A DNA stretch of 64,000 nt from SZUA-368 sp028533045 (lineage in GTDB: Bacteria; Spirochaetota; Spirochaetia; DSM-2461). Below the pieces are notes generated by a model that was not told where the DNA came from, ran no database searches, and worked only from the letters and a program-made list of their open reading frames with translations. Both the position numbers and the translations under genes were made by a program. Every line of letters starts with the position of its first letter. Position 1 is the stretch's first letter. This document shows, in pieces, positions 41,581 to 50,744 of the stretch. Location: the NCBI GenBank assembly GCA_050031985.1, contig JBNAIG010000022.1:61405-125404 (forward strand), read 5' to 3'.

Positions 41581-44145
41581 GTGACTCCAAAGAAAAGTAT
41601 ATTCCTTCTTCTTTGCCTTCTCTTAACAGGGCTGATTTTTAGTCAAACCCCTACTGTACAAGAGGGATACCTGGACCTCGAAGGCTACCGTCTCAACGAA
41701 CCCCTCTCCCTGGAAGGTGAATGGATGTTCTACCCCGATGTGCTTTCTCCCCTGCCCTGGACGGAAGGAGAAGCAGTACTGGAACAGGTGCCTTCCCAAT
41801 GGGACGATGTTATGGGACACCACTTTGGTGCGGGGACCTATCACATAAAAATAAATCCCGGACAGAATAAGAATCTGGCAGCTCTCAGAATAACAGAAAA
41901 CATTCAGGCCTTCACCATCTTCCTTAACGGCAGAGAGCTCTACTCCACAGGACAGGTTTCTTCCAATAGCGACGGCTCCCGGCCCGGAATTAACGGGCGT
42001 CCCATCTTAATCCCCCTGAATGAGGGTGAATTCGACCTGACCATCATGGTATCCAACTGGGACCACCGCCAGAGCGGCCTAAATAAACCAATGTACCTGG
42101 GGTTGGAACGGATCATAAACTACAGCTACTACAGAAAAGCGTCCATCGATATTTTTACCATGGGAATCGCTTTTTCCTTTGCCTTCCTTTACATGGCCTT
42201 TTTTCTCAAGCGGACGGAAAACAAAGTAACCCTGTGGTTCTCCCTCCTCTGTTTGGCCCTGGGCCTCAGGACCGGACTTACCGGCACCTCCCAGCTGGAA
42301 AATTTTCTGGGCGAGGGGTGGACCTTAATCAACAAAAAGGTAGAGTATCTCACCTTTCTCGCTGCGGTTATCCTCTTTGTACACTATGTAGAATCTCTTC
42401 TGGAAAAGTTTAAAATCAGGTGGTTTTCCTGGGTTATTCCTATTCCAGTATACTTTTATGCCCTGGTTATAATCTTTACCCCCATGACGGTGTATTCCTT
42501 CCTGCTGCCTTTCTTTCAGTACTACACCCTTATATTCGTTCTCTACATGTTCTACTTTCTCTACCGATCCTGGAAAGAACCGGAAAATGCCTCGCACCGG
42601 CTTGTGTGGGAGTGCCTTTTCCTCATGGCAACCCTGATTTACGATGTCCTCTTTTACAACAACATTCTCACCATTGGCCCCGTAGCCGGCTACTCACTTT
42701 TCGCCGTTATCTTTCTGGAAGGAATCTTTCAAGCCCGAATTCTCTCCGATGTGATCAACCGGCTGGAAATCCTCACGGAAAAATACAGGAAAAGTATAGA
42801 AGAGATAAATCAGGGACGGATGGAGATTGAACAGCAAAACAAACAACTCAACTGGCTGTCCCTTTATGACCAGCTCACCGGGCTTCCCAACCGCTATAAC
42901 CTTACGGAGGTTCTTAAAATAGCCATTTCCCGGGCGGAACGGAACAAGTCCAAAATTGCCGTCATCTATATGGATGTGGATAATTTTAAGGATATCAACG
43001 ACACCATGGGCCACAACCGGGGAGACGAACTCCTTCGCTTTCTTTCGGACCGCTTAAAGGGCACCATACGAAAAACGGACTCCCTCTTTCGCATGGGGGG
43101 CGACGAGTTTGCCCTAATCTATTCAGATTTAACCGAGAAGGCCCAGCTTAACGGCATTATAGAGAAACTCAGAAAAACCCTCACCCAGCCTCTCCTGATA
43201 AAAGGGGAAACCATCAATATCACCTTAAGCATGGGAGCAGCCTTCTATCCCGACGACGGTCGGAACCTGGATATTCTCATAAAAAATGCCGAATTGGCCA
43301 TGTATCAGGCAAAAAACCATGGTAAAGACCACTTCATCTCCTATACGGACAATATCAACAACGACCTGCTCTCCCGTATCTCCCTTAACAATCAGATGAA
43401 AAGAGCCCTTGACGCGGGCCATTACCAACTCTATTACCAAGCCCAGATAAACAGTATGACCGACGAACTCTTTGGCTTTGAAGCGCTCATTCGCTGGATT
43501 GATCCGGAGAAAGGCCTTATTCCGCCGGACCGCTTTATCCCCGTGGCAGAAGAGAACGGCTTCATTGCCCAGATCGGCCGGTGGACCCTGGAAGAGTCGT
43601 GCCGCCAAATTGTGTTGTGGCGCAGTAAGGGTTATAAGGATTTTACGATCTCCGTAAATATTTCCGCCTATCAGTTTGGCCTGGACCACTTTATTTTTGA
43701 CTTTAGGGAAATCCTGGAAAAAAGCGGCGTGGATCCGGCTTACCTTAAGGTGGAGCTAACGGAGACCATGCTCATGGCCAACCCCCACCTGGCCCAGAGA
43801 AAAATGCAGCAGCTCCAGGAGATGGGCATTAACATAGCCCTCGACGATTTTGGAACGGGCTACTCCAGCTTAAGCTACCTGAATATCTTCCCGGTGGATT
43901 ACCTAAAAATTGACCGGGCCTTTATTCGCAATGTCCACAGGGACGAGCAGAACCGCAAACTCACCACAAGCATCATTAACTTGGGAAAAAACATGGATCT
44001 AACCCTGATTGCGGAAGGAGTGGAATCACAGGAGGAGAAGCACTTTGTCCGGGAACAGGGCTGTCACATCATTCAGGGCTTCGTTTACTCCAAACCGGTT
44101 CCCCCCGAACAGGCAGAGAGTTTCTTTCCCTCCCGAATTCCTTGA
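41581..44145 (+). CDS. 7TM sensor with GGDEF and EAL domains
   Basis: 854 residues. Signal peptide, then jelly-roll (about 30-170: EGEWMFYPDV, IFLNGRELYSTGQ, MVSNWDHRQSGL), seven helices (about 185-400), a coiled linker, GGDEF (about 430-590) and EAL (about 600-850). GGDEF is RMGGDEF with an intact RKTD inhibition site. EAL keeps its metal and catalytic residues: FEALIRW, VNISAYQF, ELTETML, ALDDFGTGYSS, LKIDRAF and IAEGVES. Both making and breaking c-di-GMP are possible, the ligand deciding. The sensor half is a paralogue of the 26518 protein. Confidence 0.92.
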   Translation: MTPKKSIFLLLCLLLTGLIFSQTPTVQEGYLDLEGYRLNEPLSLEGEWMFYPDVLSPLPWTEGEAVLEQVPSQWDDVMGHHFGAGTYHIKINPGQNKNLAALRITENIQAFTIFLNGRELYSTGQVSSNSDGSRPGINGRPILIPLNEGEFDLTIMVSNWDHRQSGLNKPMYLGLERIINYSYYRKASIDIFTMGIAFSFAFLYMAFFLKRTENKVTLWFSLLCLALGLRTGLTGTSQLENFLGEGWTLINKKVEYLTFLAAVILFVHYVESLLEKFKIRWFSWVIPIPVYFYALVIIFTPMTVYSFLLPFFQYYTLIFVLYMFYFLYRSWKEPENASHRLVWECLFLMATLIYDVLFYNNILTIGPVAGYSLFAVIFLEGIFQARILSDVINRLEILTEKYRKSIEEINQGRMEIEQQNKQLNWLSLYDQLTGLPNRYNLTEVLKIAISRAERNKSKIAVIYMDVDNFKDINDTMGHNRGDELLRFLSDRLKGTIRKTDSLFRMGGDEFALIYSDLTEKAQLNGIIEKLRKTLTQPLLIKGETINITLSMGAAFYPDDGRNLDILIKNAELAMYQAKNHGKDHFISYTDNINNDLLSRISLNNQMKRALDAGHYQLYYQAQINSMTDELFGFEALIRWIDPEKGLIPPDRFIPVAEENGFIAQIGRWTLEESCRQIVLWRSKGYKDFTISVNISAYQFGLDHFIFDFREILEKSGVDPAYLKVELTETMLMANPHLAQRKMQQLQEMGINIALDDFGTGYSSLSYLNIFPVDYLKIDRAFIRNVHRDEQNRKLTTSIINLGKNMDLTLIAEGVESQEEKHFVREQGCHIIQGFVYSKPVPPEQAESFFPSRIP

Positions 44146-44170
44146 CAATCCGCCCCGATTCGGGGACAAT
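44142..44170 (+). promoter_or_regulatory. promoter of the SNF2 helicase with palindromic spacer
   Basis: TTGACA (44142-44147), 17 bp, GACAAT (44165-44170). The spacer contains CCCCGATTCGGGG, a near-perfect palindrome that could be an operator. The leader would be about 10 nt, again without a Shine-Dalgarno site. Confidence 0.5.
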
Positions 44171-44187
44171 GATCGGCCTACGGCATT

Positions 44188-47100
44188 ATGGCTATGAAAA
44201 CCCTTTACCTTCCCGAACTGGATACAACTGATAAACCCCAAAACCTGGATGAACTGAAAAGTTATCTAACCCAAAACCGGCTCTACAATCTAAAAACCAG
44301 CGGGACCGACCATTCGGCCTATATACTTCCTCCCAGAAAACCCTTACCTCTCCATACTCAAATCACTCTGGCGGCAAACCGTATTGAGTGGGACTGCGAA
44401 TGCGGGAGCGAAACGCCCTGCTCCCACTGGTGGATGCTGATTCTCAAGCTCCAGACTGAAGGCCTCCTGGCCGAAGGAGAAGCGGGTAAGGCCCTCCTGA
44501 ACATTCTGGAAGACAAGCCGGCGGAAAATAAGGGGGAAGACCTCTTCGAAGGACTCTCTCTCTTCTCCGGAATGGACCTCTTCTCACGGGAGGAGGAGAC
44601 CGAGGAGCGGTACAAACTCCTTTTCCAACTCTACGAAAACTCAGAGGACGATGTTCTTTTAATTCGCCCCGTACTGCGCCACCTTCTGGCCGACGGTCGG
44701 GAAGGCAACATCATTAACTGGAAGCGGGAAAAGCTAACAGAGCCCCTTTCCGAGCGAGAAGAAGCCCTCCTCTACCGCATGACGAAGGAGATTTCCGACC
44801 GGGGGGATATGGCCGCCCGGGATATAGGAGAAGACTGGGAAGGTCTTCCCCTCTGCTTTGGCACACGGGGAGTCGAGGTACAACCCACCCGCTTTGACAA
44901 CCTGTTCATCAGCTTTAAACTGCACAATTATCTGCCCGAGAGGGGCGTCATATTCCAACCGCTCTTTACCCTGCGGCGAGGAGAGTCAGCCTTAACCCAG
45001 CCCCTCCCCCGGAAGAAACTGGAAATATCCGGCGGTTCGGTACTCCATCTTTCGGAAAATAGACAGAACCTCTACTACATTCCCGAACAAAAGGAGAGCA
45101 GTTACTTTATCAAACTGCTCCTCTCCCGGTCGGGGGGATTTTTGGAAAAGGACCTGCACGGGCTCAAGGCGATGGCGGCCAAGCTGGGAATCAACTCGAT
45201 TCACCTGGACCTGACCAAGCTGGCTGTGGAGGTACGGGAGGAGGAGCCCCAACCGATTCTCAAGATTCGCAACCGGTCGGACCGGACGGAGATTTTCTTC
45301 TACTTCCGCTACGGGGACCAGGAGATTCCCTCCCAGATGCTGGAGAACTACAAGACCGTCCAGACCACGGAAAATGTTCTCGTCTACCAGAGAAACCGGG
45401 CCAAAGAGAAGGACTTTCTGGCCCAACTCACAAACCTTTTGGAAGGGGAACTGCAGTACGAGCGGGGCTATTACTCCGGTTTTGTGGCAGGGGAAGAGTC
45501 GGAAGATTTGCGCCTGGGCATAGACATGGGAAGCTTCCTCTCCTACTACGGGGCGGAACTGCAAAAAGCCGGAGCGGAAGTGCATCTGGAAAACCGGCCG
45601 GTGGCCCTTAAGGGTGAATTAAGCTTCCAGGTGAAGAAGGAGAGCGACCTCCTTAAGGTTAACACGGAAGTCATCATAGACGACGAAACGGCCCAGCTCA
45701 TGCTGGACGAATACTATAAGGATTTGGGACTGGTCCGGGCGGGCAACAGATATGTGAAGCTCGACGAAGATACCCTGGACCAGCTGGACAAACTTCGCCG
45801 CCAGGGCTTAAGCGGCGAAGGTGACCTGGAAACCTCCCTCTCCAACATTCCCGCCCTGGAAACCCTTTCCAAAGTGACCGATGGGGAAGAGAGCCTGATT
45901 GAGGAGAACCTGACCACTCTCAGAAGCCTGGAGAGCGTCTCCACCATAGAAGAGACTCCCCTGCCCCAGCGCTTTAAAGCCCAGCTGCGCCACTATCAGG
46001 AGCACGGTTACAACTGGCTTAACTTCCTCCGTAACTACGGGCTGAACGGCTGCCTGGCCGACGATATGGGACTGGGGAAAACAGTTCAGACCCTGGCCTT
46101 TTTGCAGGGGCTCAAAGAACGGGGAGAGCTGGGGACCTCACTGCTTATCACCCCCGTCGTTACCCTGCCCAACTGGGAGGGGGAGCTGCAGAAATTTGCC
46201 CCGGAGATTCGCTACCTGCGCCATTCGGGACGGAAGCGTGCAGACCATTCGGACTACTTTAAGGACCTGGACCTCATTATCGTGAGCTACCAGACCATCC
46301 GTTACGACATAGACCTCTTTCTGGACCGGGAATACGACTACGTCATCCTCGACGAGGGGCACTACATCAAAAACGCCTCCTCCCAGACCTTCAAGGCCAT
46401 CGTCCGGATAAAAAGTCAGCATAGGCTTTCCCTCACCGGTACGCCCATAGAGAACAACACCTCCGAGCTCTGGTCGCAGATGAACTTCCTCAATCCGGGG
46501 CTTTTGGGCACCATGCGGGAGTTTCAGGAACGCTTTGCCATCCCCATTGAAAAGGGCGGCGACGAAGATGCGGCGGCCCTGCTGCGCAAGACCGTATTCC
46601 CCTTTATTCTGCGCCGTAAAAAGGAAGAGGTGGCCACCGACCTGCCCCCGCGGGAAGAGATTCTCCACTACCTGGACATGTCCAGCGAACAGGAAGAGGT
46701 GTACAACCGGCAAAAGGATTTTTACCGCGCCCTGGTGGACGGCCTTTTGGAACGGGAAGGCCTGCAGAAGGCTTCCATCGAGATTTTCTCCTACATCCTC
46801 AAGATGCGTCAGCTCGCCATCCATCCTCCCATGGCGGGGGAAGACTACGGACACATCCCCTCCTGTAAGATGGACTCCCTCATTAACCTGATGGACAAGC
46901 TCCAGGGGGAGGATCACAAGGTACTGATTTTTTCCCAATTCCTGGGGACTCTGGAATATTTACGAAGACTCTTCGAGAGCCGGAACTGGCTCTACTCCCA
47001 CATTACGGGGGATACGGAGGACCGGCGGGCGGAGATAGACCGCTTCCAGAACAACCCGGATGTGCGCATCTTCCTTCTTAGCCTTAAGGCGGGGGGAATC

Positions 47101-47367
47101 GGGATTAACCTTACCGCAGCGGATTATGTTATTCTCTTTGACCCCTGGTGGAACCCGGCAGTGGAAGCCCAGGCGGTGGACCGGGCCTATCGGATTGGGC
47201 AAAAGCGGAAGGTTATTACCTATAAGTTTATAACTCGCAACACCATAGAAGAGAAGATCCTGGCCATGCAGGAAGAGAAAAAAGACCTGGCCGACAAGAT
47301 CATCACGGAAGAGCAGGGCTTCGTTAAGAACCTGTCGGGCCGGGAGATATTGGATTTGTTTAATTAG
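44188..47367 (+). CDS. SWIM-domain SNF2-family helicase
   Basis: 1059 residues. Near 66-90 there is a SWIM zinc motif (WDCECGSETPCSHWWMLIL). The middle is a beta-rich SNF2-associated region. From about 590 comes the SNF2 ATPase: LADDMGLGKTVQTLAF (Walker A), DEGHYIKN (Walker B, DEGH box), SLTGTPIENNTSELWSQMNF; the helicase C part has SLKAGGIGINLTAADYVILF and DRAYRIGQKRKV. Such enzymes translocate on DNA or strip proteins such as RNA polymerase from it. ATG codons at 44188 and 44194 both fit. The DUF4143 gene follows but has its own promoter. Confidence 0.92.
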   Translation: MAMKTLYLPELDTTDKPQNLDELKSYLTQNRLYNLKTSGTDHSAYILPPRKPLPLHTQITLAANRIEWDCECGSETPCSHWWMLILKLQTEGLLAEGEAGKALLNILEDKPAENKGEDLFEGLSLFSGMDLFSREEETEERYKLLFQLYENSEDDVLLIRPVLRHLLADGREGNIINWKREKLTEPLSEREEALLYRMTKEISDRGDMAARDIGEDWEGLPLCFGTRGVEVQPTRFDNLFISFKLHNYLPERGVIFQPLFTLRRGESALTQPLPRKKLEISGGSVLHLSENRQNLYYIPEQKESSYFIKLLLSRSGGFLEKDLHGLKAMAAKLGINSIHLDLTKLAVEVREEEPQPILKIRNRSDRTEIFFYFRYGDQEIPSQMLENYKTVQTTENVLVYQRNRAKEKDFLAQLTNLLEGELQYERGYYSGFVAGEESEDLRLGIDMGSFLSYYGAELQKAGAEVHLENRPVALKGELSFQVKKESDLLKVNTEVIIDDETAQLMLDEYYKDLGLVRAGNRYVKLDEDTLDQLDKLRRQGLSGEGDLETSLSNIPALETLSKVTDGEESLIEENLTTLRSLESVSTIEETPLPQRFKAQLRHYQEHGYNWLNFLRNYGLNGCLADDMGLGKTVQTLAFLQGLKERGELGTSLLITPVVTLPNWEGELQKFAPEIRYLRHSGRKRADHSDYFKDLDLIIVSYQTIRYDIDLFLDREYDYVILDEGHYIKNASSQTFKAIVRIKSQHRLSLTGTPIENNTSELWSQMNFLNPGLLGTMREFQERFAIPIEKGGDEDAAALLRKTVFPFILRRKKEEVATDLPPREEILHYLDMSSEQEEVYNRQKDFYRALVDGLLEREGLQKASIEIFSYILKMRQLAIHPPMAGEDYGHIPSCKMDSLINLMDKLQGEDHKVLIFSQFLGTLEYLRRLFESRNWLYSHITGDTEDRRAEIDRFQNNPDVRIFLLSLKAGGIGINLTAADYVILFDPWWNPAVEAQAVDRAYRIGQKRKVITYKFITRNTIEEKILAMQEEKKDLADKIITEEQGFVKNLSGREILDLFN

Positions 47368-47368
47368 G

Positions 47369-47430
47369 GACTTTTTTGTACCACATTGCAAAAAAGTCGC
47401 GACTTTTTTGCATCACAATGCATTTTAGTC
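47369..47430. repeat. palindromic half-site array upstream of the DUF4143 ATPase
   Basis: TGCAAAAAAGTCG (47387-47399) and CGACTTTTTTGCA (47400-47412) form a perfect 26 bp palindrome. A further copy (GACTTTTTTGTA) lies just upstream from 47369, and a degenerate one (TGCATTTTAGTCG, ending at 47431) just downstream, spaced by CCACAT and TCACAA. The array ends at the -35 box of the next gene, so it looks like an operator; it may also end the helicase mRNA. Confidence 0.55.
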
Positions 47431-47431
47431 G

Positions 47432-47460
47432 TTGAAAACTGGCAACATCAGGGCTATAGT
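47432..47460 (+). promoter_or_regulatory. leaderless promoter of the DUF4143 ATPase
   Basis: TTGAAA (47432-47437), 17 bp, TATAGT (47455-47460), six bases, ATG at 47467. Confidence 0.6.
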
Positions 47461-47466
47461 TACTCT

Positions 47467-48597
47467 ATGGAGCGCTACCTTAGTCACATAATCCATAAAG
47501 ATCTGACTCAAAAAATGGTCCTTCTCACCGGTCCCAGACAGGTGGGAAAAACCTACTTAAGCCGGAAACTAATGGACCAATTCAAAAAACCGGTCTACCT
47601 CAATTACGACAACCCCGAGCACAGTCGCATTATTCAGAAAAGCTCCTGGCCCTTGGAAGCGGATTACCTTATTCTCGATGAAATCCATAAAATGAAAGAT
47701 TGGAAAAGCTCTCTCAAAGGGATTTATGATACAAAGGCAGATGAACTTAGGCTTCTTGTAACAGGAAGTGCTCGAATGGAAACCTACAGACAGTCGGGAG
47801 ACTCACTTGCGGGACGTTATTTTTCCCACAGGCTCCATCCTCTTTCGGTGGGGGAACTCAAAGGCCAAATGCCACCGGACGAAGCCTTAAACCAGATATT
47901 AGAGCTGGGTGCTTTCCCAGAGCCCTTTCTATCCGGCTCAAAGCGTCAGGCCGGACGCTGGAGAAATCAGTATTTCACAGACCTCATAAGAGAAGATATT
48001 ATGGACTTTAGCCGCTTGAATGAAATCCGGTCAATCCGCTTGCTGGTTGAGCTGCTAAGGGAAAGGGTCGGATCGCCCCTCTCTCTTAATTCCCTGGCGG
48101 GAGATCTTCAGATTTCCCCCCATACAGTAAAAAAATATCTGGAGATCCTCGAAAGTCTCTATATCATTTTCCTCATTCGTCCCTATCATCGCAACATTGC
48201 CCGATCCCTTCTCAAGGAACCCAAAGTATACTTCTTTGATACGGCCTACATTAAAGGAGACGAAGGAGTAAAGCTAGAAAATACCGTAGCCTGTGGCCTC
48301 TTGAAAAATTGCCACTACGAATATGATGTGAATGGCAATCGGATGGGGCTTTATTACCTAAGAACAAAAGACAAGAAGGAAGTGGACTTTCTGATCAGTA
48401 GAGACGACGTGGCAGAAGAGATGATAGAAGTCAAACTCTCCAACAAAAGTCATAGCCCTTCACTCAGATATTTCAAGGAGAGATATCCCGATATAAAGGC
48501 TGTCCAGCTTGTAAAAAACCTGGCCTTGGAAGAGTATGACAGGGAAAGGGATATTCACCTGAACCGGGCCTCAGACTATCTGGCCCGGTTAGCCTAA
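47467..48597 (+). CDS. AAA ATPase with DUF4143 domain
   Basis: 376 residues. LLTGPRQVGKTYLSRKL is Walker A (near 22-38) and YLILDEIHKM Walker B (near 77-86); VTGSARMETYRQSGDSLAGR is sensor-like. The C-terminal DUF4143 part contains a PD-(D/E)XK-like pattern, KKEVDFLISRDD and MIEVKLSNKS, as in archaeal-type ATPase/nuclease fusions. Families like this are widespread, often horizontally moved, and of unclear role. The 27-codon upstream extension is excluded because the promoter starts inside it. The base composition is more AT-rich than the helicase next door. Confidence 0.85.
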   Translation: MERYLSHIIHKDLTQKMVLLTGPRQVGKTYLSRKLMDQFKKPVYLNYDNPEHSRIIQKSSWPLEADYLILDEIHKMKDWKSSLKGIYDTKADELRLLVTGSARMETYRQSGDSLAGRYFSHRLHPLSVGELKGQMPPDEALNQILELGAFPEPFLSGSKRQAGRWRNQYFTDLIREDIMDFSRLNEIRSIRLLVELLRERVGSPLSLNSLAGDLQISPHTVKKYLEILESLYIIFLIRPYHRNIARSLLKEPKVYFFDTAYIKGDEGVKLENTVACGLLKNCHYEYDVNGNRMGLYYLRTKDKKEVDFLISRDDVAEEMIEVKLSNKSHSPSLRYFKERYPDIKAVQLVKNLALEEYDRERDIHLNRASDYLARLA

Positions 48598-48600
48598 GGT

Positions 48601-49563
48601 TTAATAAAACCGGTAAGTAAAGCGCCCCTTAATAGGCTCTTCCGTGTTGTTATAGTAGGTAGACTGCTGGAAGGCATAAAGGACGGCTTCGTCAATTTCA
48701 TCGATATTGGAACTCTTCTTTATATCCACATCAACCAGTTGATTCGTCTGGGAGCTTCCGGAGGGAACAACGGAAAAGTTCAAGGTAATAGAAGAGAGGC
48801 CGGGATAGTTTTTATATTCCGCATTCCTCATATCGTAACCGGCACGTTCCAGAATAGCCCAAACCTCGGGCCGTTTATCCAGGGGAACCGGGCCTTTAAG
48901 TTCAAGAGTCTGGGTTCGGGATTTCTTATCGTAGTAGCTTAACAGGATTGCCCGGTTCTGCTCGGCCGTGTAGAGACCAAAGTCATCGCCCCGGACCAGT
49001 TCGGTCAGATAAACCAAATTACCATCCTTCACCTGGGCATCGATGTACCGGGGTAAGGGCAGGTAAAGATAGATGGGCACCCAAATATTCCGCCCGATTT
49101 CTCCTCCTTCGCTGTTCAGTTCGTAGTTATTCCCAGCATCGCTTCCTTTGATGGGTTCGGGCAGGGCGGGGGCGGCATCTTTTACGGGGTTTGTGTCGGA
49201 GGGGGTCTCCTCTACCACAGGCTCTTTAACCGGATCGGGGAGAGTCGGTTCCGCTTCGGGCTCAACAATGGGGTCTTCTACGGGAGAGGGCTCCGGTTCC
49301 GGCTCGGGAGGAGTGACCGGTTCTTCCGGGGGCTGTTCCTCCACTTCCGGTTCTTTGGGAGCGGGAGTAGGCGTTTCCACCCCTTCCGGTTCACCCAAAC
49401 GAACGAGAACAGGCCCCTGGTTCATATTCAGGTCCTTTCGAAAAAGATGCTCCCAACCCATGTAAAGCAAAATCAGCAATAAATAGGCGAGAAAAGCGCT
49501 TCCCCAGGAGACAAGGGTCCGCTTACGGTTTTCCTTCCGAACGTATTCCGATACTTTGGGCAC
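48601..49563 (-). CDS. TonB-like energy transducer
   Basis: 320 residues. A short basic N-terminus, one helix (WGSAFLAYLLLILLYMGW, about 19-36), a Pro/Glu/Val-rich stretch (about 55-125) that can span the periplasm, and a C-terminal beta-alpha-beta TonB-like domain (ITLNFSVVPSGSS to GRFTYRFY). It couples the ExbB/ExbD motor, encoded just upstream, to outer-membrane receptors. No such receptor is in this window. The gene begins 3 bp after exbD. Confidence 0.85.
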   Translation of the reverse strand: MPKVSEYVRKENRKRTLVSWGSAFLAYLLLILLYMGWEHLFRKDLNMNQGPVLVRLGEPEGVETPTPAPKEPEVEEQPPEEPVTPPEPEPEPSPVEDPIVEPEAEPTLPDPVKEPVVEETPSDTNPVKDAAPALPEPIKGSDAGNNYELNSEGGEIGRNIWVPIYLYLPLPRYIDAQVKDGNLVYLTELVRGDDFGLYTAEQNRAILLSYYDKKSRTQTLELKGPVPLDKRPEVWAILERAGYDMRNAEYKNYPGLSSITLNFSVVPSGSSQTNQLVDVDIKKSSNIDEIDEAVLYAFQQSTYYNNTEEPIKGRFTYRFY

Positions 49564-49566
49564 GAC

Positions 49567-49974
49567 CTACTCCGGCGGAAGGGTTATGAGGTTAGCCGCC
49601 GCAATATTCCGGGCCCGGAGCATATCCAGAACCTGAATTAACAGCTGGTAAGGGGCACCGCTGTCCCCTTCCACGATCACCGGCTTATCCTGATCCCGCA
49701 GTATGGGGGCCAGATTATCCAGCTCTTCCTCAAGGGATTTGAGTGAGTGGAGGTCTTCATTCAGATAGATCTCGTCCTCGCTCACAAAGGTTATTCGTAC
49801 TTGATCGACCTTAACAGACTGGGCCGTGGCCGACTCGGGCAAATTCAGCTCGATGCCGGGAGCCGTATTGAAGGTGGTGGAAATCATAAAGAAAATCACC
49901 AGCTGGAATACCACGTCAATGAGAGGCGTCAGATCAAGGGAAATCTGGGGCTTCAGACGTTGGGCCAGTCTCAT
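49567..49974 (-). CDS. exbD: ExbD/TolR biopolymer transport protein
   Basis: 135 residues. One N-terminal helix containing the key Asp (LTPLIDVVFQLVIFFMISTT), then a small periplasmic domain. It is the stator partner of ExbB in the proton-driven complex. Its start overlaps the exbB stop by 4 bp. TolR and ExbD cannot be told apart from sequence alone; the TonB-like gene downstream favours ExbD. Confidence 0.88.
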   Translation of the reverse strand: MRLAQRLKPQISLDLTPLIDVVFQLVIFFMISTTFNTAPGIELNLPESATAQSVKVDQVRITFVSEDEIYLNEDLHSLKSLEEELDNLAPILRDQDKPVIVEGDSGAPYQLLIQVLDMLRARNIAAANLITLPPE

Positions 49975-50690
49975 GCTTCATCTCCTGCGGGACGGGCCTT
50001 GGACCTGGACGGGGCCGTTCCGGTACTTCGGGTGGCAGCTGTCCGTGTGGTCCTTGCTTTGGGGGCGGCTTTGGCCTTGGGACCGGCGCCGACATTCTTA
50101 AGCAGAAGAATCATATCGTTCACCTGATTTTCCATCTCCACAAGGATATTGTTAATCTTGGTAACGAAGTAGTTGTAAAAAATAACCGCCGGGATAGAGA
50201 CAATAAGACCGGCAGCGGTAGTAATGAGCGCTTCGGAGATTCCCCGGGCCAAAACGGAAGGGTCACTCACGGCGCCAAAGGAACCGAGTACGCCAAAAGC
50301 GTTGATGTTACCGGTTACGGTACCCAAAAGCCCCAAAAGCGGGGAGATGTGGGCAATGGTTCCCAGGTTGGACAGGTTCTTTTCCAAGAGCGGCGTCTGC
50401 TGGGAAGCGGCGTCCTTAAGGGTTTCCTTAAGAACGTAGGGCTCCTCGTCCCGATGCTCAATAGCCGCTTTCATAATTCCCGTTATGGGGGAAAGATTGG
50501 ATTCGCACATAAAGAGGGCCTCGTCAAAGTGCCCCTTCTCCAGAGCCGCCTTAACCCTAAGGAAAAGCTTCTCCTCATCAACCTTGATCTTCTTCAAATA
50601 GAGAAGCCGCTCGACAATAATCACAACGGCCAAAAAAGAGAGACCGATGATAATCCATAAAATAGGGCCGCCTTTTTGCAGCAGATCCAT
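49971..50690 (-). CDS. exbB: ExbB/TolQ/MotA proton channel protein
   Basis: 239 residues, three membrane helices, with the family core IAHISPLLGLLGTVTGNINA and LITTAAGLIVSIPAVIFYNY. It forms the proton-conducting pore of the TonB energiser. The C-terminal 40 residues are Ala/Arg/Lys/Pro-rich (AKAAPKARTTRTAATRSTGT), an unusual disordered tail. AGGAGG precedes the start. A hairpin in its leader may affect expression. Confidence 0.9.
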   Translation of the reverse strand: MDLLQKGGPILWIIIGLSFLAVVIIVERLLYLKKIKVDEEKLFLRVKAALEKGHFDEALFMCESNLSPITGIMKAAIEHRDEEPYVLKETLKDAASQQTPLLEKNLSNLGTIAHISPLLGLLGTVTGNINAFGVLGSFGAVSDPSVLARGISEALITTAAGLIVSIPAVIFYNYFVTKINNILVEMENQVNDMILLLKNVGAGPKAKAAPKARTTRTAATRSTGTAPSRSKARPAGDEA

Positions 50691-50710
50691 GGAATCCTCC
50701 TATGTGTAAA

Positions 50711-50735
50711 GACCGCCGATTGGTAGACGGCGGTC
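50711..50735 (-). promoter_or_regulatory. hairpin in the exbB leader
   Basis: GACCGCCG (50711-50718) pairs with CGGCGGTC (50728-50735); on the minus strand the 8 bp stem is followed by TTT and lies between the promoter and the AGGAGG. It resembles a weak terminator or attenuator ahead of exbB. Confidence 0.45.
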
Positions 50736-50744
50736 CATTAGGTT

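Noticed and set aside
46138..46938. 266-codon open frame on the minus strand
   Set aside because: Antisense to the helicase core of the SNF2 protein, where all motifs are intact on the plus strand.
48301..48450. DUF4143 ATPase as part of a defence island
   Set aside because: The neighbours are a helicase and TonB genes with separate promoters, and no restriction, toxin or nuclease partner is adjacent. A SNF2-DUF4143 link is not supported by co-transcription.
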